Positions 34,766 through 43,809 are shown, counted from the stretch's first letter. The stretch is 45,161 nt of DNA from Helicobacter mehlei (GCF_003660265.1 NZ_QXQP01000014.1:1-45161); one strand, 5' to 3'. Made by a program: numbers and translations. Notes: generated from the sequence alone by a model not told the origin.

Positions 34766-35538
34766 GACAGCTTACAGATCAAAGGAGGCTCTAGCTTAAA
34801 GGCATTTTGTTGCACCCGCCCCACTATTTTTTTTACCAAGAGTGGGTCATAGCCTAATTGCACCAATAAAGCACAATCGATCTGTTTGGTATGCGCCCAT
34901 CTTTGGCTGATCTCAAATAAAAGCGGATCGATTTGTACATAGCTAAAACCCAAATCGGCTTCATCGCTCTGCCCGACATAAAAATCCGCACTGGGTTTTT
35001 TCTCTAAAATCTCTAAGGGGACATCTAGCATGCGCGCTAGTTCATAGACTTGGGTTTTAAAGAGATCCCCAATGGGGTTGATTGCGCATGCCAAATCCCC
35101 AAAGATCGTCCCATAGCCTAGCATGCGTTCGCTTTTATTGCTCGTACCCACCACTAAGGCTTGGTGGGTTAAAGAGTGATCATAGAGGCAGATCATGCGC
35201 ATGCGCGCGCAAAAATTGCCCTGCCGTGTCAGGCTGGCTTGGGGGTGATCTTGATTAAAAAGTTGGTGGTAGGCTTGGATGGGAGCTAGGCTAAAGGAGA
35301 TGTTAAAACGCTCACAGAGTAAAAGGGCATGATCTTGAGATTGGGGACTAGAGGTGAGTGCTGGCATGATAAGGGCATGGCAATTTTGCTTAAAAACCCT
35401 ATGGCATAAGAGAGCCACTACAGCACTATCTAATCCCCCACTCAAACCCACCACCACGCGGTTAAACCCCCTTTGTGCGCTCTGTTCTTGCAAAAAAACA
35501 CTGAGTCTATGGGGTGCATCGGGTGTGAGGCTTGGCAT
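34762..35538 (-). CDS. nadE: NadE, ammonia-dependent NAD synthetase
   Basis: This 258-residue enzyme makes NAD from deamido-NAD, ATP and ammonia. It has [18 protein letters not shown], the PP-loop SGGxDS, then [20 protein letters not shown] and [31 protein letters not shown]. No glutaminase domain is present, so it uses ammonia, as expected for a urease-rich gastric Helicobacter. ATG 35538 follows GGAGAACG upstream; its 3' end overlaps lpxK. Confidence 0.95.
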   Translation of the reverse strand: MPSLTPDAPHRLSVFLQEQSAQRGFNRVVVGLSGGLDSAVVALLCHRVFKQNCHALIMPALTSSPQSQDHALLLCERFNISFSLAPIQAYHQLFNQDHPQASLTRQGNFCARMRMICLYDHSLTHQALVVGTSNKSERMLGYGTIFGDLACAINPIGDLFKTQVYELARMLDVPLEILEKKPSADFYVGQSDEADLGFSYVQIDPLLFEISQRWAHTKQIDCALLVQLGYDPLLVKKIVGRVQQNAFKLEPPLICKLS

Positions 35539-35547
35539 GGCGTTCTC

Positions 35548-36120
35548 CTAAAGATAGGGTGCAAACTGACCCAAATAGGGCAAAAACTGGGCGCATTTGG
35601 GATCAATCATATCAATGGCAGAAGCTGCGCCATAAAGTAAGGGGTTGCACCCCAAATAATAGCGTTTGCCCCTGTCATCGTGAATCTCGAAACTCCCTCC
35701 TGCATTGATGTCAAAGGTGTATTTTTGCCCCTCTAGCATAAAGCTACCCTCTAAGTGGCAAGGGAGATCATCATAATCTTCAAAGGGCGAAACCTCATAG
35801 GTTTCACTTACCTTAAAAAATGCTTGGAGTTTCTGGGAGCTTAGTTTCCATGCTATGCATGCCTGTTCAAATTGCTTGTCCTCCAAATCAGACATCCGAC
35901 CATGCCCTACAACGATGTTTTGGATGCGATCAAAGCCCTTATCCCACAGTCCACATTGATTCTTTGAATACGCATAACACACATCAAACCACTCTGGCAC
36001 GCGATCTTGTTTTAAGGCGAGCAAGATATGGCTAGACAACATGATCCCCATGAGCACTCTGGTTAACTTGACTATCCTCTCCAAAACCCCGATTCTGTGC
36101 TTAAGACTCATAGACAACAT
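35548..36120 (-). CDS. Conserved hypothetical, probably exported
   Basis: A 190-residue protein I do not recognise. It has an N-terminal hydrophobic stretch (VLMGIMLSSHILLAL) that could be a signal or anchor, and four later cysteines (CYAYSKNQC, EQACIAW, LPCHLEG). The C-terminal half looks beta-rich (GSFMLEGQKYTFDINAGGSF, RGKRYYLGCNPLLYG). AAGG lies 5-6 nt before ATG 36120; ATG 36111 is another possibility. It is 9 bp upstream of nadE on the same strand, so it may head the nadE-lpxK operon. Confidence 0.55.
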   Translation of the reverse strand: MLSMSLKHRIGVLERIVKLTRVLMGIMLSSHILLALKQDRVPEWFDVCYAYSKNQCGLWDKGFDRIQNIVVGHGRMSDLEDKQFEQACIAWKLSSQKLQAFFKVSETYEVSPFEDYDDLPCHLEGSFMLEGQKYTFDINAGGSFEIHDDRGKRYYLGCNPLLYGAASAIDMIDPKCAQFLPYLGQFAPYL

Positions 36121-36203
36121 GCTAACCTTTTTATTGGCATTTTAACATGCCTTTAGCCAATCTTGGGGGAGCTTAAAAAGGGATAAGATTAAGTTTTTCG
36201 TTG

Positions 36204-36209
36204 TAAAAT
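36204..36209 (+). promoter_or_regulatory. Likely -10 box of petABC
   Basis: TAAAAT preceded by TTG, 31 nt before ATG 36241, is the best -10 candidate for the cytochrome bc1 operon. No -35 element is clear. Confidence 0.4.
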
Positions 36210-36240
36210 CACATTTTGCAAAATAGATAGAGGAGAGATG

Positions 36241-36744
36241 ATGGCTGAAATAGATCGTCGGGATTTTTTAGGCATGGCACTTGCGGGTGTGGCTGGTGTG
36301 GGTGCACTTGCTAGTTTGGTCGCCATGAAAAAGACTTGGGACCCCTTGCCTAGCGTGGTGTCGGCGGGTTTTACCACCGTGGATGTGGGGGGGATGAAAG
36401 AGGGGGAGTTTTCCAGCGTGGCATGGCGGGGCAAGCCTGTTTATATTATCAAGAAAAAAGCGGCTATGAAATTTGATGCCAAACGTGATTTTAAAGTCAA
36501 TGATGGGGTTTTCACCGTAGGGGTGCAAATTTGCACGCATTTGGGTTGTATCCCCAATTTTGAGTCCATTGATAAGGGGTTTTTGTGCCCCTGCCATGGG
36601 GGTCTTTTCACCCCTGATGGGGTGAATGTGCCTGGCACGCCCCCGCCCCGCCCCTTTGAAATCCCCCCTTTTAAGCTAGAGGGCACTAAGATCACCTTTG
36701 GGGAAGTGGGTCCAGAATACAAAGCCATGATGGCGCACGCATAA
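36241..36744 (+). CDS. petA: PetA, Rieske iron-sulphur subunit of cytochrome bc1
   Basis: This 167-residue Rieske protein has a twin-arginine signal-anchor (DRRDFLGMALAGVAGVGALA) that exports it folded to the periplasmic face. Its 2Fe-2S site is CTHLGC and CPCHGG, with the usual two Cys and two His ligands and the disulphide cysteines. ATG 36241 is preferred to 36238 because AGGAG then lies 5 nt upstream. It is first of the petABC operon (HP1540-HP1538 in H. pylori) which passes electrons from menaquinol to cytochrome c. Confidence 0.96.
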   Translation: MAEIDRRDFLGMALAGVAGVGALASLVAMKKTWDPLPSVVSAGFTTVDVGGMKEGEFSSVAWRGKPVYIIKKKAAMKFDAKRDFKVNDGVFTVGVQICTHLGCIPNFESIDKGFLCPCHGGLFTPDGVNVPGTPPPRPFEIPPFKLEGTKITFGEVGPEYKAMMAHA

Positions 36745-36754
36745 AGGAGAGGTG

Positions 36755-37987
36755 ATGGCAGAAATCAAAAAAGCAGATGGTGTAGTGGATTGGTTGGATC
36801 AACGCTTGGGGGTTAAAAAACTCGCTAAAGTGTTGATGACAGAATATTGGATTCCCAAGAATATTAACTTTTTATGGGCAATGGGGGTGATTTTGCTCAC
36901 CCTCTTTGCAACTCTGGTGATCTCAGGGATTTTCTTGCTCATGTATTATAAACCCGATGCCAAATTAGCTTATGATAGTGTGAATTTCACCATCATGCAA
37001 GAAGTGGCTTTCGGGTGGTTGTGGCGGCATATCCACGCCACAGCTGCCAGCATGATTTTTGTGATCATCTATATCCACATGTTCGTAGCGATCTATTATG
37101 GCTCTTATAAAAAGGGGCGGGAGATGATTTGGATTGGGGGCATGCTCTTGTTTGTTACCTTTAGTGCAGAAGCCTTTAGCGGGTATATGCTACCTTGGGG
37201 GCAGATGAGCTATTGGGCAGCTTCGGTTATCACCCAGCTTTTTGGCAAAATCCCTCTCATCGGTCCCGATCTCTTGGTGTGGATTCGGGGTAATTATGTT
37301 GTCGCCGATGCAACCTTGACCCGTTTTTTCATGTTGCATGTCTTTTTGTTACCCGTGGTGATCATCATGCTCATCGGTCTGCATTTTTATTCGCTCCGCA
37401 TCCCCCATGTCAATAACCAAGAAGGCGAGGTGCTTGACTTTGAAGCTGAGGAGAAGAAATACAAAGAGGGGCAAAAAAAGGAGTCTAAAGTCATTCCCTT
37501 TTGGCCCGTGTTTTTATCTAAAGATATTTTTGTCGTCTGTGCCTTCATGGTCTTTTTCTTTTACCTCGTGTGCTATCACTATGAGTTTGCGATGGATCCG
37601 ATCAATTTTGAGCGTGCCGATAGTCTCAAAACCCCGCACCACATTTATCCTGAATGGTATTTTTTATGGAGCTATGAGGTTTTAAGAGGCTTTTTCTTTA
37701 ATGGTAACTTGGGGTTGGTCGCCTTTGGGATCGCACAGGTGATCTTTTTCTTGTTGCCCTTTTTGGATAATAGCCCGGTTGTCAAGCCCGCCCACAAACG
37801 CAAAGCCTTTAATATTTGGTTTTGGGTTTTGGTCGTGGATATGATCGTGCTCACCATTTATGGCAAGCTCCCCCCCGTGGGTAATAACAAATATGTAGGC
37901 TTTGTGGCTTCTATTGTCTTTTTGGTGCTCTTCTTTGTCGTCTTGCCCCTAATTGCTAAGGCTGAGAAGAAAGGCGGTGCCCAGTGA
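36755..37987 (+). CDS. petB: PetB, cytochrome b subunit of bc1 complex
   Basis: This 410-residue membrane protein has about eight or nine hydrophobic spans. Haem ligands are visible as RHIHATAASMIFVIIYIHMF and HVFLLPVVIIMLIGLHFYS. The quinol-site PEWYFLWSYEVLRG motif (PEWY) is present, as is GYMLPWGQMSYWAA. ATG 36755 follows AAGGAG by 5 nt. Its stop overlaps the GTG start of petC. Confidence 0.96.
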   Translation: MAEIKKADGVVDWLDQRLGVKKLAKVLMTEYWIPKNINFLWAMGVILLTLFATLVISGIFLLMYYKPDAKLAYDSVNFTIMQEVAFGWLWRHIHATAASMIFVIIYIHMFVAIYYGSYKKGREMIWIGGMLLFVTFSAEAFSGYMLPWGQMSYWAASVITQLFGKIPLIGPDLLVWIRGNYVVADATLTRFFMLHVFLLPVVIIMLIGLHFYSLRIPHVNNQEGEVLDFEAEEKKYKEGQKKESKVIPFWPVFLSKDIFVVCAFMVFFFYLVCYHYEFAMDPINFERADSLKTPHHIYPEWYFLWSYEVLRGFFFNGNLGLVAFGIAQVIFFLLPFLDNSPVVKPAHKRKAFNIWFWVLVVDMIVLTIYGKLPPVGNNKYVGFVASIVFLVLFFVVLPLIAKAEKKGGAQ

Positions 37988-38841
37988 AAGAACTCAAGAT
38001 CTTAGCGATTTTGATCGTGGTGATTGGCGTGCTTTACTGGGGGGTTGAGCCTTATGCCCATAGCATTATGGAGCCCAAAGTCGCCCCAGCTGACTTTAGC
38101 TTTAAAGATTTAAAGCCCATTGATCTAAGCAAGGGTGATGCGAGTAAGGGTAAGGACTTGGTGGCACAAAATTGTGTAGCTTGCCATGGCATTGAGAATC
38201 AAAAAATACCGGCCCCGATGGATGTAGCCAGTGCCGGGGCGAGTTTTGGAGTCGTACCCCCCGATCTCTCCCATGTGGGTAGTGTCCTAGACCCCCAATT
38301 TATCGCCCATTTTATCAAAGACCCCACACAAGCTACCAAACTCACGCATAAATACAAAGATGCTAACCCCTATCCCATGCCCGCCTTTGCCCAGTTTAGC
38401 AATCAAGATTTAGCTGACATTGTGGCTTACTTGGTGTCCATCGCCCCCAAAAAGCTAGATGATAAAGAGGTTTTTGCGCAGGCTTGCCAGCGTTGCCACA
38501 ACATCGAATACGACAAGATTTATGCGCTCACAGATGCCAAAGACTTACACCGCTATTTGGGCTCAAATGCACCAGATTTATCGATGATGATCCGCAGTAT
38601 GGGGCATGAAAAGCTAGAAGTTTTCCTAAACGATCCACAAAAAATCTTGCCCGGCACGGCGATGCCTCGAGTGGGCTTAACCAAAGTTGCCCAAGAGCAA
38701 ATTATCCACTACCTAGAGAAGACTGGGGATAGCAAAAAGTCCCAAAGAGATGCATTGGGCATCAAGATCATGATTTTCTTTGCCGTTTTGGCTTTCTTGG
38801 CTTATTTGTGGAAACAAAAGGTGTGGAGAGAAGTCCATTAG
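37984..38841 (+). CDS. petC: PetC, di-haem cytochrome c subunit of bc1 complex
   Basis: This 285-residue protein has an N-terminal anchor (ILAILIVVIGVLYWGV), two c-type haem sites, NCVACHG (about residue 61) and ACQRCHN (about residue 161), and a C-terminal membrane helix (IMIFFAVLAFLAYLW). This is the epsilonproteobacterial di-haem cytochrome rather than classical cytochrome c1. A distal Met is likely in PYPMPAFAQF and in GTAMPRVGL. The GTG start overlaps the petB stop. Its end overlaps thrC by 4 bp. Confidence 0.94.
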   Translation: MKELKILAILIVVIGVLYWGVEPYAHSIMEPKVAPADFSFKDLKPIDLSKGDASKGKDLVAQNCVACHGIENQKIPAPMDVASAGASFGVVPPDLSHVGSVLDPQFIAHFIKDPTQATKLTHKYKDANPYPMPAFAQFSNQDLADIVAYLVSIAPKKLDDKEVFAQACQRCHNIEYDKIYALTDAKDLHRYLGSNAPDLSMMIRSMGHEKLEVFLNDPQKILPGTAMPRVGLTKVAQEQIIHYLEKTGDSKKSQRDALGIKIMIFFAVLAFLAYLWKQKVWREVH

Positions 38842-40283
38842 TGCTTTTCTAGCCAGACTTGGATTTGGCTAGCAACACTGGCTGTTTCTAAAACCTCCGT
38901 GTGGATTTTGGGGCGGTTTAAGAGTTCTTTGACACGCTGGGGTGGAGTGATGCCCTGAGTGGCTAGGATTTCTAGGGCTTGTCTGTCATCTGTGCTAGCC
39001 ACGCCTTGAAGCCCTAAAAGCGTGGTTTGGGCAAATTTGCTCCATGAAGCTGTAGAAACCACTACGCAAGGCAAATCTGTTTGGAGTTGTTGGTAGGCAT
39101 GCAATGCTGTAGCCGTGTGTGGATCGACTAGATAGCCATATTTTTGGTAAGTTTCTAAAATACTCTTTAAACAAGATTCATCATCACAGCTAAAACTCTC
39201 GAAATGCTTTTGCAAGATTTGTAGTTCTTGAGGTTGCAGGGTGTAGATTTGCTCTTGCTCTAAGGCTTGCATGCACTCTAGGGTGCGCTGGGAGCCCAAG
39301 AGGGCATATAAAAGCCGCTCTACATTGGAGCTTTTTAAGATATCCATTGCTGGAGCGTAGGTTTTGAGCAAACTTCTTTGCCTAATATCATAGACCCCCG
39401 TTTTGATCCACTCCTCTAAGACATTGTTAGCATTGGACACAATCCCGATTTTAGCAATGGGTAAGCCCATTTGTTTAGCATAAAAAGCTCCCAAAGCATT
39501 CCCAAAATTCCCGCTAGGCACAAGAATATTCAAGGGTTGCCCATAGTGCAGGGCGTGGTGGCGCACCAATTCCAAATACCCCCACACATGGTAGATGATT
39601 TGGAAAACAATGCGCCCAATATTGATCGAATTAGCCACACTGAGCAAAAAGCCTTGTTTCTGCAAAATGGCTTTAAAACCCGTATCTTTGAGTAAGACTT
39701 TGAGCGTACTTTGAGCATCATCAAAATTGCCCTTGATTCCAAAGACTTTTAAATTTGGCGCGTCCATCGTTTGCATTTGCAAGGCCTGGATTAGGCTTGT
39801 TCCGCTAGCGGGGTAGAAGCAAATCACATAGGTATTAGGCAAAGAGGCAAAGCTAGCCAGACTGGCTGGCCCCGTATCCCCACTTGTTGCCACTAAAATT
39901 AAATATTTTTCTTGGCGTTGTTGGGCTAGCTGTGAGAGCAAGATTCCAAAGGGCTGGAGTGCCATGTCTTTAAAAGCCAGAGTGGGGCCATGCAAAAGTT
40001 CTTGGACATAGAGGGTAGGGCTTAGATGTTTTAGGGGGGCAATATCTGAAAAACCCTCATAACGCTTCAAGGCTTCTTGCAAAATTGCGGGCGCAACATC
40101 TAAACTAAGCACCCCAAACAAGGCTTGGGCTAGCTGAGTGTAATCCAAATGCAAGTAAGCCTGAAAATCCAAATTAGGGACATTTTGAAAGCTAAAAAGC
40201 CCGCCCGTGGGGCTACTGGGCTCTAATAAAGCCTGTGTAAAACTCTTGGTTTGTTGGGGGTTTCTGCTATCCACTAAAAGCAC
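38838..40283 (-). CDS. thrC: ThrC, threonine synthase
   Basis: This 481-residue PLP enzyme converts O-phosphohomoserine to threonine. It has LHGPTLAFKDMALQPFG, with the Schiff-base Lys, VATSGDTGPASLASFASLPN, VANSINIGRIVFQ, and PSGNFGNALGAFYAKQMGLP. I place the start at GTG 40283: AAGGA lies 6 nt upstream and the protein then begins MLLVDSRNPQQTKSF, as the family does. An upstream in-frame TTG at 40313 has no Shine-Dalgarno. It is convergent with petC and divergent from the Rieske-MBL gene. Confidence 0.93.
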   Translation of the reverse strand: MLLVDSRNPQQTKSFTQALLEPSSPTGGLFSFQNVPNLDFQAYLHLDYTQLAQALFGVLSLDVAPAILQEALKRYEGFSDIAPLKHLSPTLYVQELLHGPTLAFKDMALQPFGILLSQLAQQRQEKYLILVATSGDTGPASLASFASLPNTYVICFYPASGTSLIQALQMQTMDAPNLKVFGIKGNFDDAQSTLKVLLKDTGFKAILQKQGFLLSVANSINIGRIVFQIIYHVWGYLELVRHHALHYGQPLNILVPSGNFGNALGAFYAKQMGLPIAKIGIVSNANNVLEEWIKTGVYDIRQRSLLKTYAPAMDILKSSNVERLLYALLGSQRTLECMQALEQEQIYTLQPQELQILQKHFESFSCDDESCLKSILETYQKYGYLVDPHTATALHAYQQLQTDLPCVVVSTASWSKFAQTTLLGLQGVASTDDRQALEILATQGITPPQRVKELLNRPKIHTEVLETASVASQIQVWLEKH

Positions 40284-40370
40284 CCTAAATCCTTCTTGCT
40301 TGAGATGGTGCAAGTGTAGCCAAAATTTAATAAGTTTGGCGCAAAATCACCATATCTAAAGGTTTTGATG

Positions 40371-40376
40371 TATAAT
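40371..40376 (+). promoter_or_regulatory. -10 box of the Rieske-MBL gene
   Basis: A perfect TATAAT preceded by GATG, 29 nt before ATG 40406. It probably drives the Rieske-MBL gene and the first eptA-like gene, which follow each other by 9 bp. Confidence 0.55.
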
Positions 40377-40405
40377 TACCCATCTTGCTAAAAATAGGAG
40401 CGATA

Positions 40406-42106
40406 ATGTCTGCCAATCCCCCTAAGGATGCAAAAAGTCCCCAACCCCCTATCAAGTTACGCCGTGTGGGTCTTTTTGAAACTTCGGTGAATACAGAGGT
40501 CATCCCGGTTCGGGGGCTCTTAGAGGGCATTAATGATATTGGGAAGTTCATTGTCAGTATGAAAAAGCATGTTAAACTGGGCGAGAAACCCGAAGTGGAA
40601 TGGATCATTGATAAAACCTGTAACCACAGAGGTGACAAACTCCTGCACAACAAGGGGATTGCTGGTTGTCCCCATTGTAACTGGGCTTTGGATTTAAAGA
40701 CCTTGACCTACCACAATGGCTATAGAAAACAACCCCTCAAATATCACATCGAGGGGCGTTCCTTGCATGTCCAAACTTCTATCGATCTCTCCAACCCCTA
40801 CCAATCCAGCTTTAAGGGCGATTTTAAAATCCGTTGGCTCAACCACGCTTGTTTGCACATTGAGGCTGGGGGTATCAAGTGTGTCACCGATCCATGGTTG
40901 CTAGGTCCCAGCTTTTTGGGCAGTGGCTACTTAGAGACGGCAAGCTGTAAAGAAGCGGTGCATTGCTTGGTGAATGCCGATTTTATCTTTATCTCCTCTA
41001 ATCGCTCCAGTTGCCTGCACCCCCAGACCCTAGCCTTTGTGCCCAAAAGCAAGCCCTTTTTAATCGGCAACTTTGCCTCTAAGAGCATTGAAAAAGCCCT
41101 AAGAGGTTTGGGCTTTACCGAAATCTATACCCTAGAATTCCAAGAAATCTATGAATTTAGCTCCTTTTTCCAATTCAGTATCCTCAAGGCAGGCGATGGC
41201 TCAGAAGAGAGCGGGCTATACTTGTGCTTATCTGGGCATGATGTGATCATCAATGCCTATGGGAATTACCTCAACACCTTTAATCTCCCCACCGATCTCA
41301 CCTTGCTTTGCACCTCCTTTGCGGGCGCGACCTCGGGGTTCCCCTTTTGTATCGACAATTACAATAGCGAACAAAAAAAGGCATTGCACACCAACCATTT
41401 AGAGGGACTCAAGCAACAACTAGAGTTGCTCTTAGAAAGCACCAATGCCTCCTATGTCATGCCCATCGCCACGCCCTACATCCAAGAGGCCGCTCGCGAT
41501 CAGGAGGTTCAAAACGCCAATGCCAAAAATGCCCTTGATTATGGTAAGCAAATTTGCGACACCTACACCCGTAGCCACAGAGAAAGCCCAGTTGTGTGGC
41601 TACAACCGGACTACACCTTGACCTTAGAGTTTAAAGAAAACGATTTGATCCAGTGGCGTGAAGATGTGCATGTGCTCAAAAGAGATGTGCCCCAAAGGTA
41701 TGTGGATTTTTACACCCGCACCTTTGTTTATGATGCCAACAAACTCATAAACTATCTGAAATTATCTGGCTATAAAGCCCAGCAGATCGTAGCCTTTGTG
41801 CCCACTGATGGCTCTTTTGAAAAGGTGGTGGGCCCCATCGTGCAGGCCGATTTTGCCACCCAAAGTTTTAAAATTATCGAGGCAAATGCCATCATCACTA
41901 AGCAACAAGGCTACCGCGTGATGGTGCTCAAAGTTAGGGGCGAGATTTTGGCTTGCGTGGTTGAAAACCATTTACCCTTTGAGGAGATTTTAAGGGGCTT
42001 TCATTGCCGTATCCAGCGTACACCCAATGTTTATGAGGCCCAATTTTGGCGTTATTTTAGCCATTTTTACACCGATTCCAAGCCCTACACGATTCAATTA
42101 GTCTAA
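40406..42106 (+). CDS. CMP-Neu5Ac hydroxylase-like Rieske / metallo-beta-lactamase-fold protein
   Basis: This 566-residue protein resembles CMAH, the enzyme that hydroxylates CMP-N-acetylneuraminic acid. An N-terminal Rieske-like domain has KTCNHRGDKLL, then GCPHCNWALDLKTLTYHNG. A metallo-beta-lactamase-fold domain follows (IRWLNHACLHIEAGGIKCVT, DPWLLGPSFLGSGYLE). The usual Rieske ligands are CxH and CxxH; here they are C72, H74, C88 and C91, so the second His is replaced by Cys. ATG 40406 is chosen for AGGAG 5 nt upstream. It lies 9 bp before the eptA-like genes, suggesting a surface-glycan or lipopolysaccharide role. The substrate is unknown; CMP-pseudaminate is one possibility given the pse operon in this window. 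Confidence 0.72.
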   Translation: MSANPPKDAKSPQPPIKLRRVGLFETSVNTEVIPVRGLLEGINDIGKFIVSMKKHVKLGEKPEVEWIIDKTCNHRGDKLLHNKGIAGCPHCNWALDLKTLTYHNGYRKQPLKYHIEGRSLHVQTSIDLSNPYQSSFKGDFKIRWLNHACLHIEAGGIKCVTDPWLLGPSFLGSGYLETASCKEAVHCLVNADFIFISSNRSSCLHPQTLAFVPKSKPFLIGNFASKSIEKALRGLGFTEIYTLEFQEIYEFSSFFQFSILKAGDGSEESGLYLCLSGHDVIINAYGNYLNTFNLPTDLTLLCTSFAGATSGFPFCIDNYNSEQKKALHTNHLEGLKQQLELLLESTNASYVMPIATPYIQEAARDQEVQNANAKNALDYGKQICDTYTRSHRESPVVWLQPDYTLTLEFKENDLIQWREDVHVLKRDVPQRYVDFYTRTFVYDANKLINYLKLSGYKAQQIVAFVPTDGSFEKVVGPIVQADFATQSFKIIEANAIITKQQGYRVMVLKVRGEILACVVENHLPFEEILRGFHCRIQRTPNVYEAQFWRYFSHFYTDSKPYTIQLV

Positions 42107-42115
42107 GGATTTTGC

Positions 42116-42976
42116 ATGATTCTAGACAACCGCTTTTTACTCTGCTGGCTAGCCCCCATTGTTGCAGGCTTATTTTCTCCTTATGCGCAGGGGTTTAAGC
42201 ATTTGGTCGCCTTTGAGAGTAAAATTGCCTTTTATGGGTTTTTGGTGCTCTATCTTTTTTATGCCCTGTTTGCTTTGATCAAATCCCCCCTTGTGGTCAA
42301 AATCCTTAAAAATACACTTGTATTCATCAGCGTTTTTTTTGCCTTTTTGCATTTCTTTTTGGCCCGTTATTTTGATATGCTCTTGACTCCTAGCACCATC
42401 GACACGATCTTAGCCACCAATCTTAAAGAGAGTCATGATTTTTTAACAAGTATGGTGCTCCCCCATGGTGGGGTTTTATTGGGGGCGTTGGTTGCTTGTG
42501 GGTTGTTTCTCTACTTTGCGCGCCTGCATGTTCCTTTAAGCACTAAAGCCCACATCGCCTTAATAGCACTCTTTATGCTGGGCATTGGGGTGCATGCGAC
42601 TAGAATCATCTCGGCAGAGATGACTCTAACCCAGGGAACCAACCAAGCTATTGAGCGGGTGATCCCCTTGATGCGTGAGGGCCATGCCATTTATACTAGT
42701 CTGAAAGAATATGGCAATAACCAAGCTATTTTGCAAGCCATCAGAGAACCACTACCTAAAGATTACCTTAAAGTGGATAGCGACAGCGTGCCCAATGTGG
42801 TTTTGATTGTGGGCGAGAGCGCCTCGCGTAATTTTATGCATCTCTATGGCTATCCGGTCCCCAATACGCCCTTTTTAAGTGGCTTAGCAGAGAGAGAGAG
42901 AGAGAGAGAGAGATCGCAATTTGTTCGTGTTTCGGGACACCATTGCGCCTTTTGGCTGGACAGACCGCGCGCTTAA
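42116..42976 (+). CDS. eptA: EptA-like phosphoethanolamine transferase 1, N-terminal part (phase-OFF)
   Basis: The first 286 codons of a lipid A phosphoethanolamine transferase relative (H. pylori HP0022 type). It has a membrane domain of about five hydrophobic segments (LLCWLAPIVAGLFSPY, FYGFLVLYLFYALFAL, VFISVFFAFLHFFLARYF and more). It then has VPNVVLIVGESASRNFMHLY, the start of the periplasmic sulfatase-fold domain. It runs into an (AG)12 tract, giving an ERERER stretch, and then leaves the true frame and stops at 42976. AAGGAT lies 6 nt before ATG 42116. The normal protein continues in the +1 frame. Confidence 0.85.
   Translation: MILDNRFLLCWLAPIVAGLFSPYAQGFKHLVAFESKIAFYGFLVLYLFYALFALIKSPLVVKILKNTLVFISVFFAFLHFFLARYFDMLLTPSTIDTILATNLKESHDFLTSMVLPHGGVLLGALVACGLFLYFARLHVPLSTKAHIALIALFMLGIGVHATRIISAEMTLTQGTNQAIERVIPLMREGHAIYTSLKEYGNNQAILQAIREPLPKDYLKVDSDSVPNVVLIVGESASRNFMHLYGYPVPNTPFLSGLAERERERERSQFVRVSGHHCAFWLDRPRA
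42889..42912 (+). repeat. (AG)12 dinucleotide tract, likely phase-variation switch
   Basis: Twelve uninterrupted AG units lie inside the eptA-like coding region. With 12 units the upstream and downstream parts are in different frames; 13 or 10 units would join them as ERERDRNLFVF, matching the paralogue's ERRQNLFVF. Slipped-strand change of the unit number would switch the enzyme on and off. Confidence 0.9.
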
Positions 42977-43778
42977 AGTTCTCTTGAACTATAGCGATGT
43001 GGAAAACCGTAGCACCCCGTGGTATGAACAAAAAAGTTTTGGGGCAGTGTTTAATGCGGCTGGCTACCAAACCTTTTGGCTAGACAACCAAGAACGCCCC
43101 GTCATCACTAATCTTTACACCATCTACCCAACTATCTTTACCGCCCATTTATGGACCAATTTCCAAATCCGGCAATACGATCAAGTGCTCATCAATGCCT
43201 ATAAAACCCATATCCAGCCCCAACTCAAGCAACATAATTTCATTCTGTTCCATCTATATGGCAACCATATTAATTACAACGAGCACTTCCCACCTGCATA
43301 CGCCAAATTCCATATTAAAGACATCCCCTATCAAGGTTTGCATGTCCAAAATGACAAAGATAAGCAAATTGTCGCTGACTATGTCAATTCAATCTACTAC
43401 ACTGACCATATTTTAAAAGAGATTTTTAATCTTTTCAAAGATAAAAACGCGATCATTTTCTACATCTCCGATCATGCCCAAGATAATTTTGAGAGTTCCA
43501 CAACCTATGCGCACCGCTGTTCAACCTATGGCGTAGAGATTCCATTTGTAGTTTATGTTACCGACACCTTCAAGCAAAAATATCCCCAAAAGGTTAAACA
43601 AATCGCAGAGGCTATCAATAAACCCTTCATGAGCGATGATTTAATCCACTCTCTTTTGCCCATCGTGGGGATTCACACTAAAGATAATCTAGAATCTAAA
43701 AATCTCTTTAGCCCCCAGTTTGATATCAAGAGAAAGAGAATTTATTGTGGGGATCGGCTGTATGAGAAAAAGCCCTGA
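42912..43778 (+). CDS. eptA: EptA-like phosphoethanolamine transferase 1, C-terminal catalytic part
   Basis: In the +1 frame after the AG tract: NLFVFRDTIAPFGWTDRAL, LLNYSDVENRSTPWYEQ, FNAAGYQTFWLDNQE, ILFHLYGNHINYNEHFPPAY, and the metal-binding IIFYISDHAQDNFESSTTY (the SDH motif of the sulfatase-like fold). It ends DRLYEKKP. The region aligns almost residue for residue with the second copy. The strongest difference is around the presumed nucleophile: SAFANTLPTFQTL in copy 2 is APFGWTDRALKVL here, keeping the Thr. No start codon with a Shine-Dalgarno precedes it, so it depends on the upstream frame. Confidence 0.82.
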   Translation, partial: DRNLFVFRDTIAPFGWTDRALKVLLNYSDVENRSTPWYEQKSFGAVFNAAGYQTFWLDNQERPVITNLYTIYPTIFTAHLWTNFQIRQYDQVLINAYKTHIQPQLKQHNFILFHLYGNHINYNEHFPPAYAKFHIKDIPYQGLHVQNDKDKQIVADYVNSIYYTDHILKEIFNLFKDKNAIIFYISDHAQDNFESSTTYAHRCSTYGVEIPFVVYVTDTFKQKYPQKVKQIAEAINKPFMSDDLIHSLLPIVGIHTKDNLESKNLFSPQFDIKRKRIYCGDRLYEKKP

Positions 43779-43779
43779 C

Positions 43780-43809
43780 TTGACAAACCTAAGTTCTTTT
43801 TTGTAGGAT
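43780..43809 (+). promoter_or_regulatory. Sigma-70-like promoter for second eptA-like gene
   Basis: TTGACA (43780-43785) is a perfect -35, followed after 18 nt by TAGGAT (43804-43809), a fair -10, 29 nt before ATG 43839. Complete -35 boxes are uncommon in Helicobacter, so expression of copy 2 is probably independent of copy 1 and fairly constant. Confidence 0.5.

Noticed and set aside
43195-43416. 73-codon plus-strand ORF inside the eptA-like gene
   Set aside because: A frame shadow of the catalytic part; no Shine-Dalgarno and low-complexity translation.
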